Shown here: piece after piece, positions 62,101 to 64,000 of the stretch
Position numbering within the stretch: the stretch's first letter is position 1
Layout of the letters: each line of letters opens with the position of its first letter
NCBI GenBank assembly: GCA_003586115.2
Contig: QVOM02000034.1
Location: forward strand, 128,313,936 to 128,377,935
Direction of reading: 5' to 3'
Origin: Salvator merianae
Lineage: Eukaryota > Chordata > Lepidosauria > Squamata > Teiidae
DNA length: 64,000 nt
Translations under genes and position numbers: made by a program
Notes under the pieces: generated by a model
What the model was told of the DNA's origin: nothing
The model's input: the letters and a program-made list of their open reading frames with translations, nothing else
The model's database searches: none

Positions 62101-63320
62101 ATTACTTCTGAATTATGACCAGAAAGAGCATATCTATTTAAATTTTAAATTTCGTTGCCTTCTCTCCTCTCACCTAGAATTCAAGACTCAGGAATAATTT
62201 CAAGATATTTTTTGAAATGTCAATCAGACTACTCAAGGACTATTTAAAAGTAAACAGTTTAAAAATAAACAGAATTTTGAAAAGTTTATATTAAGATCAC
62301 AGAAAAAAGCAAGAGAACAAGAGAGAGGACAGGTGGTAGTGACAAGAAAAATGTGATTTTGTACATTATACTGAGGCAATAAAGAGCTCTTGCTAAATCA
62401 CAGATTCTTGAACCACTGTATATTTGTTATATATAAACACTGCAAAAATGTGCTTGTTGTATCTCTTCTTTAAAATAACTTAAAATGCATATAAGAAAAA
62501 CTACCATGTGAATCTCCTTTAGTGGTGCCATTTTTTTTTTAATCTCCTGCTGCAGATACACAGAAAGCTGCAAGGAGCTTTATTATTTGCCTTTCTAGAT
62601 TATTATGTAACCAAAAGACCAAGAAAATTACATTCATATCCTGAGTTCACTGATCAGATTTTATGAACTATATTTCAGAAATCTAAGGTAACTTGACATT
62701 TACCAGTAAATCTTAAGGTTCTAGGAAAACAAACAAGCAATGTCAAAAATGGTTTTATCATGAAGCTTGCCTTGTTTTTGGTATTTATACCCACAACACG
62801 GAAAATATCTTTTATTGGTCCCTAATGATGATGAGGACAACATACAGACACTTATTAAAAGTTTACAATTGGTTTTAATCGTCAGCAAAGTGCTGATTTC
62901 TTTTGCTTTTCACAGATCCTTGAGAATAACTGAAAAATATAAATAGAATGCTAAAGTAATGCTTAACTGCATATATGTTACTACCATGCAAAAGTAGTTT
63001 TGCATCTCTTTTCAAGGGATGGCATAGAACTTCTGAACCTCTAGACTGTTCTGACCTCCTATTTATATCAACCCAGCAAGCACAGTTAAGGATGATAAGA
63101 GCTGTCATCCAGCAACATGTTGCACTATCCCCTCTCACACTATTTTTTTTTTTTTAAGAAGAGGAACACGTTTGTGATCTTTACATCCAAATACTATGCC
63201 AACTTACTCCTCTCGCTGTAAGTTCCACGAATCTTGATAGCAGTTAAGTTGTGTAGAAGCTTCTGGAATGCAAATGGACTAAGAGATGGCCTCCAAGGGT
63301 AATCTGTTGCCTCGTGGAGC
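28934..63320 (-). CDS. LAMC1: Laminin subunit gamma-1, exons 11-28 (5' part outside window)
   Basis: Secreted basement-membrane protein, the gamma chain of laminin-111, -211, -511 and others. It pairs with alpha and beta chains through a long coiled coil. Eighteen exons on the minus strand splice with GT-AG sites and consistent phases into 2953 coding bases: 983 residues plus stop, with no frame break. Order: end of the L4 (IV type A) module (window residues 1 to about 55), LE (EGF-like) repeats (about 55-405) with the nidogen motif NIDPNAV, then about 560 residues of heptad coiled coil (domains II and I) ending [12 protein letters not shown]. The length fits human gamma-1 (1609 aa) from about residue 627. 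Gamma-3 is the main alternative, but the C-terminus and NIDPNAV context fit gamma-1. The first 10 exons and the promoter lie beyond 64000. Confidence 0.97.
29975..31915 (-). repeat. L2-type LINE, long degenerate copy in LAMC1 intron 27
   Basis: The minus strand carries the reverse transcriptase fingers region ([20 protein letters not shown] then [18 protein letters not shown] and [11 protein letters not shown]), followed toward 30000 by later ORF sequence and a 3' tail with AAATAAA units. Many stops and frameshifts. It fills most of the intron between exons 28 and 27. Confidence 0.8.
32053..32152 (-). CDS. LAMC1: LAMC1 exon 27: coiled coil
   Basis: 100 bp, phase 0 to phase 1. It encodes [20 protein letters not shown] then [13 protein letters not shown]. 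The acceptor follows TTCCCCAG and the donor is CTAA|GTATGT. Confidence 0.94.
32438..32596 (-). CDS. LAMC1: LAMC1 exon 26: coiled coil
   Basis: 159 bp, phase 0 to phase 0. It encodes [20 protein letters not shown] then [20 protein letters not shown] and [13 protein letters not shown]. The DQDMMMAGM block is a gamma-1 signature. The donor is ATG|GTGAGT. Confidence 0.95.
32855..32882. repeat. (TTCA)n microsatellite
   Basis: Seven tandem TTCA units in LAMC1 intron 25. Confidence 0.95.
33470..34517 (+). mobile_element. L1 LINE, 5'-truncated, about 1 kb
   Basis: A-rich sense strand with L1 ORF2 C-terminal traces ([41 protein letters not shown]) and a poly(A) tail at about 34495-34513. It is flanked by GGGATGTCTGCTG (33457-33469) and GGGATGCCTGCTG (34518-34530), a 13-bp target duplication with one mismatch. 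Opposite orientation to LAMC1, in intron 25. Confidence 0.85.
35270..35469 (-). CDS. LAMC1: LAMC1 exon 25: coiled coil
   Basis: 200 bp, phase 1 to phase 0. It encodes [20 protein letters not shown] then [20 protein letters not shown] and [20 protein letters not shown]. The donor is AAG|GTAAGT. Confidence 0.95.
35785..35828. repeat. 22-bp tandem duplication
   Basis: Two adjacent copies of TCACTTCT(G/A)TTTTGATCTGC plus two bases in LAMC1 intron 24. Confidence 0.85.
35829..38459. other. LAMC1 intron 24, mostly unassigned
   Basis: Besides the 31-bp duplication, a purine tract GAAAAAAGGGGAA at about 36932-36944 precedes TGTAATTTGGC and an ATTAAA-containing stretch to about 37330. This resembles an LTR start, but no partner LTR, primer site or coding region supports it. 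Otherwise nothing recognised. Confidence 0.35.
36629..36690. repeat. 31-bp tandem duplication
   Basis: Two adjacent copies of TGTACCTATGCCT(C/A)ACC followed by TCTGGAGAAGTTT, differing at two positions. Confidence 0.9.
38460..38574 (-). CDS. LAMC1: LAMC1 exon 24: coiled coil
   Basis: 115 bp, phase 0 to phase 1. It encodes [20 protein letters not shown] then [18 protein letters not shown]. The acceptor follows TTTTTTAG and the donor is AAAG|GTAGGG. Confidence 0.94.
38575..39336. other. LAMC1 intron 23
   Basis: No repeat or gene recognised. Confidence 0.6.
39337..39486 (-). CDS. LAMC1: LAMC1 exon 23: coiled coil
   Basis: 150 bp, phase 0 to phase 0. It encodes [20 protein letters not shown] then [20 protein letters not shown] and [10 protein letters not shown], one of the most conserved parts of the gamma-1 rod. 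The donor is CAG|GTCAGT. Confidence 0.95.
39487..40219. other. LAMC1 intron 22
   Basis: No repeat or gene recognised; short plus-strand ORF 39836-40081 looks like chance. Confidence 0.6.
40220..40364 (-). CDS. LAMC1: LAMC1 exon 22: coiled coil
   Basis: 145 bp, phase 2 to phase 0. It encodes [20 protein letters not shown] then [20 protein letters not shown] and SINSEELE. Sequons NIS and NLT are present. The donor GAG|GTTTGT is weaker than its neighbours but fits the phase. Confidence 0.92.
40365..41836. other. LAMC1 intron 21
   Basis: No repeat or gene recognised. Confidence 0.6.
41837..41974 (-). CDS. LAMC1: LAMC1 exon 21: coiled coil
   Basis: 138 bp, phase 2 to phase 2. It encodes [20 protein letters not shown] then [20 protein letters not shown] and GDLNR. 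Two sequons (NDT, NQT) are visible. The acceptor follows GGCCTCAG and the donor is AA|GTAAGT. No ATG-initiated ORF marks it. Confidence 0.94.
42230..42655. mobile_element. Foldback MITE with arms of about 150-180 bp
   Basis: Left arm AACTCACGTTTGTCAAA...CCAAGGACTGTTAGGTGCAT and right arm (reverse complement) AACTCACGTTCATCAAA...CCAAGGACTGTTAGGTGCAT correspond almost throughout. Inner arms CACCACCATTATAAGGCCTC and GAGGCCTATAATGGTGGTG close a short centre. It shares inner-arm words with the 4.4-kb element. Non-coding; in LAMC1 intron 20. Confidence 0.8.
43430..43520 (-). repeat. L2-like LINE 3' tail
   Basis: The minus strand reads a CCTGAGACATTCAGGG-like end followed by an (AATGA)n AATAAA-type tail. 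In LAMC1 intron 20. Confidence 0.55.
44223..44302 (-). CDS. LAMC1: LAMC1 exon 20: short coiled-coil exon
   Basis: 80 bp, phase 0 to phase 2. It encodes [20 protein letters not shown] then ARRLAA plus a split Arg codon. The [11 protein letters not shown] stretch interrupts the heptads, as in other gamma-1 chains. It is too short for simple ORF detection and was placed by phase and sequence. The donor is CG|GTGAGA. Confidence 0.93.
44303..44730. other. LAMC1 intron 19
   Basis: No feature recognised. Confidence 0.6.
44731..44936 (-). CDS. LAMC1: LAMC1 exon 19: coiled coil
   Basis: 206 bp, phase 1 to phase 0. It encodes [20 protein letters not shown] and [20 protein letters not shown], ending [12 protein letters not shown] is a glycosylation sequon. 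The donor is GTG|GTGAGG. Confidence 0.94.
45561..45709. mobile_element. piggyBac-like MITE, 149 bp with 40-bp inverted ends
   Basis: Left end GCGTGGGTGTTCGCGTGTCC (45561 on) is inverted at the right end (reverse complement GCACACCTGTTCACATGTCC), continuing to GGGAGATCGCTGG on both arms. It is flanked by TTAA at 45557-45560 and 45711-45714 (TTTAA shared on both sides). Clearly richer in GC and CpG than the surrounding intron 18. Confidence 0.8.
46033..46189 (-). CDS. LAMC1: LAMC1 exon 18: start of coiled coil (domain II)
   Basis: 157 bp, phase 0 to phase 1. It encodes [19 protein letters not shown] then [20 protein letters not shown] and [13 protein letters not shown]. Charged, heptad-patterned helix without cysteines. 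The donor is AAAG|GTAGGT. Confidence 0.94.
46327..46351. repeat. (CCAT)n microsatellite
   Basis: Six CCAT units in LAMC1 intron 17. Confidence 0.95.
47350..47612. mobile_element. Penelope-like element ends, two copies in inverted orientation
   Basis: The minus strand from 47480 to 47350 reads CTCTGAAGATGG... then AGAAGAACTATAGAACACGG and ...GAAACCGGCCATGAAAGCCT, a layout known from vertebrate Penelope-like repeats. The plus strand at 47545-47607 repeats the CTCTGAAGATGG...AACTATAGAACAC part. The arms are about 61 bp with few mismatches and a spacer of about 66 bp. No reverse transcriptase is present. Confidence 0.65.
47545..47588 (+). ncRNA. Hammerhead-ribozyme-like core in Penelope-like fragment
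   Basis: CCT CTGAAGA (47545-47554), then a stem with GGAC/GTCC (47556-47559 with 47571-47574), GAAA (47575-47578) and CTT AGG, where AGG can pair with the leading CCT. This order matches the minimal hammerhead motif reported in Penelope-like elements. The inverted copy has AAAA in place of GAAA. Whether it cleaves is unknown. Confidence 0.35.
48005..48699 (-). repeat. L2-type LINE 3' end, relatively young
   Basis: Minus-strand ORF 48274-48699 (141 codons) reads [20 protein letters not shown] then [19 protein letters not shown] and [15 protein letters not shown], the intact C-terminus of an L2-clade reverse transcriptase. It ends with CGCCCTGAGTCTTCGGAGAG and an ATAAATAAATA tail. An uninterrupted reading frame suggests recent insertion. 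It starts about 85 bp inside LAMC1 intron 17. Confidence 0.85.
48785..48963 (-). CDS. LAMC1: LAMC1 exon 17: last LE repeat and entry to coiled coil
   Basis: 179 bp, ending in phase 0. It encodes [33 protein letters not shown] and [16 protein letters not shown], then [10 protein letters not shown], the hinge where the cysteine-rich rod gives way to the trimeric coiled coil. The CxxC pair here is expected to form interchain disulfides. NRS is an N-glycosylation sequon. A young L2 LINE lies only about 85 bp beyond its donor (AAG|GTCAGG). Confidence 0.95.
48964..50457. other. LAMC1 intron 16
   Basis: No gene. A segment at about 49050-49175 with TTACAGTTTCCATCATTCC and ACATCTGGAAGG-like words may be an old hAT MITE, too diverged to delimit. 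ORF 49758-50015 is unassigned. Confidence 0.45.
50458..50600 (-). CDS. LAMC1: LAMC1 exon 16: LE repeat
   Basis: 143 bp, entered at phase 2 and left at phase 1. It encodes [34 protein letters not shown] and [13 protein letters not shown], an LE module almost invariant among vertebrate gamma-1 chains. The acceptor follows CCACTAG and the donor is AAAC|GTAAGG. Confidence 0.95.
50601..51894. other. LAMC1 intron 15
   Basis: Nothing recognised. Confidence 0.55.
51895..52048 (-). CDS. LAMC1: LAMC1 exon 15: LE repeat
   Basis: 154 bp, entered at phase 1 and left at phase 2. It encodes [19 protein letters not shown] then [18 protein letters not shown] and [14 protein letters not shown]. This is a complete LE module with regular cysteine spacing. 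The donor is AA|GTGAGC; the split codon becomes Lys with exon 16. It is locally GC-rich compared with the flanking introns. Confidence 0.93.
52643..52832. mobile_element. hAT (Charlie-like) MITE, 190 bp
   Basis: Ends CAGTGTTTCTCAACC and GGCTGAGAAACGCTG are inverted repeats of hAT type. It is flanked by GTGTAGAC (52635-52642) and GTGTACAC (52833-52840), an 8-bp duplication with one mismatch. In LAMC1 intron 14; no coding capacity. Confidence 0.88.
53211..53456 (-). CDS. LAMC1: LAMC1 exon 14: LE repeats with nidogen-binding loop
   Basis: 246 bp, phase 1 to phase 1. It encodes [19 protein letters not shown], then the LE module with [20 protein letters not shown], then [26 protein letters not shown] (codons at 53341-53361) is the known high-affinity nidogen-binding loop of gamma-1, with the key Asp, Asn and Val all present. 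The donor is AAAG|GTAAGG. Confidence 0.96.
54120..55060 (+). repeat. L2-type LINE 3' fragment, interrupted by a hAT MITE
   Basis: Sense strand reads [15 protein letters not shown] sequence near 54190 and, after the [24 protein letters not shown] and [20 protein letters not shown] sequence, then a 3'UTR with a degenerate tail. Disrupted copy in LAMC1 intron 13. Confidence 0.75.
54235..54551. mobile_element. hAT-like MITE, 317 bp (copy 2 of 2)
   Basis: Begins TAGAGATGCGCAAAATTCGG and ends GCATAGCTTTA. Flanked by GTGCCTAC (54227-54234) and GTGCCCAG (54552-54559), 6 of 8 matching. Inserted in the L2 fragment. Same family as 22343-22656. Confidence 0.7.
55061..57627. other. LAMC1 intron 13, unassigned remainder
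   Basis: No gene or repeat family recognised over about 2.5 kb. Confidence 0.5.
57628..57816 (-). CDS. LAMC1: LAMC1 exon 13: LE repeats
   Basis: 189 bp, phase 1 to phase 1. It encodes [16 protein letters not shown] and [19 protein letters not shown] followed by [21 protein letters not shown], with the eight-cysteine spacing of laminin EGF-like modules. The donor is CAG|GTATGC. No long ATG-initiated frame marks this exon; it was found by matching phases and cysteine spacing. Confidence 0.95.
57990..58158 (-). repeat. tRNA-derived SINE, diverged
   Basis: The minus strand starts GGGGCTATTATGGCTCAACA then GCTAAGTGCAGC (A-box-like) and, about 40 bases on, GTGAGTTCAATAC (B-box-like). Box spacing fits a tRNA-headed SINE. 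The body is too diverged to assign. Confidence 0.5.
58235..58396. mobile_element. TA-flanked foldback MITE (Tc1/mariner type), 162 bp
   Basis: Left arm GCTCTCAATTACCCAAAGTC... and right arm are reverse complements over about 75 bp, sharing TTATTTTAATGGTCAG and TGACTCA(C/T)TTTTT around a loop of about 12 bases. TA dinucleotides at 58233-58234 and 58397-58398. In LAMC1 intron 12. Confidence 0.85.
58861..59082 (-). CDS. LAMC1: LAMC1 exon 12: end of L4 and first LE repeats after it
   Basis: 222 bp, phase 1 to phase 1. It encodes [25 protein letters not shown]..., the conserved L4 exit, then the second half of the LE module split by L4 ([15 protein letters not shown]) and the start of the next LE repeat ([13 protein letters not shown]). 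The acceptor follows TTTTGTAG and the donor is G|GTGAGA. Open reading continues about 20 codons past the donor, but those residues lose the cysteine pattern. Confidence 0.95.
59083..59925. other. LAMC1 intron 11, first part
   Basis: No feature recognised except a short (CA)n near 59750. Confidence 0.5.
59930..60530 (+). repeat. L2-type LINE 3' fragment
   Basis: Sense strand reads [18 protein letters not shown] then [20 protein letters not shown] with stops after. The 3' end has ACCCAACCCGAGGTGG, GGGAAATAAAAGCAAC. Old copy in LAMC1 intron 11. Confidence 0.75.
60531..63207. other. LAMC1 intron 11, unassigned remainder
   Basis: Overlapping ORFs at 60645-61245 on both strands (up to 150 codons) have no domain and overlap each other antiparallel. 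The rest is AT-rich without recognised elements. Confidence 0.45.
63208..63320 (-). CDS. LAMC1: LAMC1 exon 11: C-terminal part of L4 module
   Basis: 113 bp, entered after an AG at 63321-63322 and left through the donor GTAAGT at 63202-63207. It encodes [19 protein letters not shown] and [18 protein letters not shown], the end of the globular L4 (laminin IV type A) domain. An NLT N-glycosylation sequon is present. It ends in phase 1, and the split codon gives Asn when joined to exon 12. Confidence 0.93.
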
Positions 63321-64000
63321 CTAATATGAGGGAAAAAACGCATCTCTCTTAAAACTCATTCGAACAGTGCTCATGTCTCTTCTACAGAACAACTCAATAT
63401 GGACAAAATAACTCTTTATATAACTGGGTTGGGGCACTGCCTCTGTCCAAGTTCAGTGAATGGGGTGTGTCCCCGATCCCTTTCTGGTTCCCTTTCCAGA
63501 CAGGCTAGAAGTTTCAGTTTATATCGTCTAAAGATACTTCCAAGTCACCATAATTAAAAGTGACACAGTAGCTGGCAAGAGGCCCACAATGGTCCTGTTC
63601 CTCCATCATCTAACTCCATTAAACACTGCTGCAAAATCCTGATGTGCCAAAACATCTGCCGAAGTGATTGCACAGAAAAAAAGACCAACCTCGATTTTAA
63701 TTATATTGTACACGCAAGAGAGACCTATTTGCCTGTTCTTCCTGCTTGAAATGAAACATACTGAGTAAATGGGGTACAGAAAGAGGTCTCTGGGAGCAGA
63801 ATTTGTTAACGTGGGGAGATGGAAGACTGCTTGAGAACCCAGGCATAATCTCCTGTGAGCAGAATCAAATCAGTAAGAGATGAGAACACTGTGATTGCTA
63901 ATTAAGTGCAACTACTTCCAACCTTTCTAGTTCATAACCCTCTGCTTTTGGAGGGAGATTGCTTTTGCCTGTTCTTAATATCTATGTGAGTGGGAAAACT
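63321..64000. other. LAMC1 intron 10 (partial)
   Basis: Upstream of exon 11. No further L4-coding exon with matching phase was found up to the window edge. Confidence 0.55.

Overview
The window is vertebrate nuclear DNA: spliced genes with GT-AG introns, LINE/SINE debris, AT-rich introns and no bacterial features. BovB, CR1, L2, L1 and Penelope-like retroelements, together with tRNA-derived SINEs whose tails read GGTACCCAACAACA (Sauria-like), point to a squamate reptile, most likely a lizard. The species cannot be named from the sequence.

The main content is the 3' two-thirds of laminin gamma-1 (LAMC1) on the minus strand. Eighteen exons (numbered 11-28 by analogy with the 28-exon human gene) run from 63320 down to the stop codon at 28934-28936. 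Their splice phases chain without a break into one open frame of 983 residues: the end of the L4 module, the LE (laminin EGF-like) repeats including the nidogen-binding NIDPNAV site, and the whole coiled-coil arm ending in SIEKP. A long 3'UTR follows to about 25670 and carries three perfect miR-29 8-mer sites.

About 14 kb downstream, on the same strand, lies a second gene start: an 85-bp coding piece (11656-11740) that matches exon 1 (signal peptide) of laminin gamma-2 (LAMC2). It has an upstream AP-1 site and the right splice phase. This reproduces the LAMC1-LAMC2 tandem order of other vertebrates. Positions 1-11655 are therefore LAMC2 intron 1; no further LAMC2 exon was found there.

Region by region: 1-11655 is LAMC2 intron 1 with CR1 fragments and foldback MITEs. 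11656-11960 is LAMC2 exon 1 and the proximal promoter. 11960-25670 is intergenic and holds a dead Tc1 transposon with both ends, two SINEs, a BovB fragment and a 2.5-kb CR1 with a nearly complete reverse transcriptase nested in an L2 fragment. 25670-63320 is LAMC1, whose introns hold L2, L1, Penelope-like and many short inverted-repeat transposons. 63321-64000 is intron 10.

The two genes encode gamma chains of heterotrimeric basement-membrane laminins. Gamma-1 is the broadly used chain; gamma-2 is the epithelial chain of laminin-332. I see no novel biological system. The more interesting signals are the LAMC2 first exon, the miR-29 sites, an inverted pair of Penelope-like ends with a hammerhead-ribozyme-like core, and several multi-copy MITE families with readable target-site duplications.
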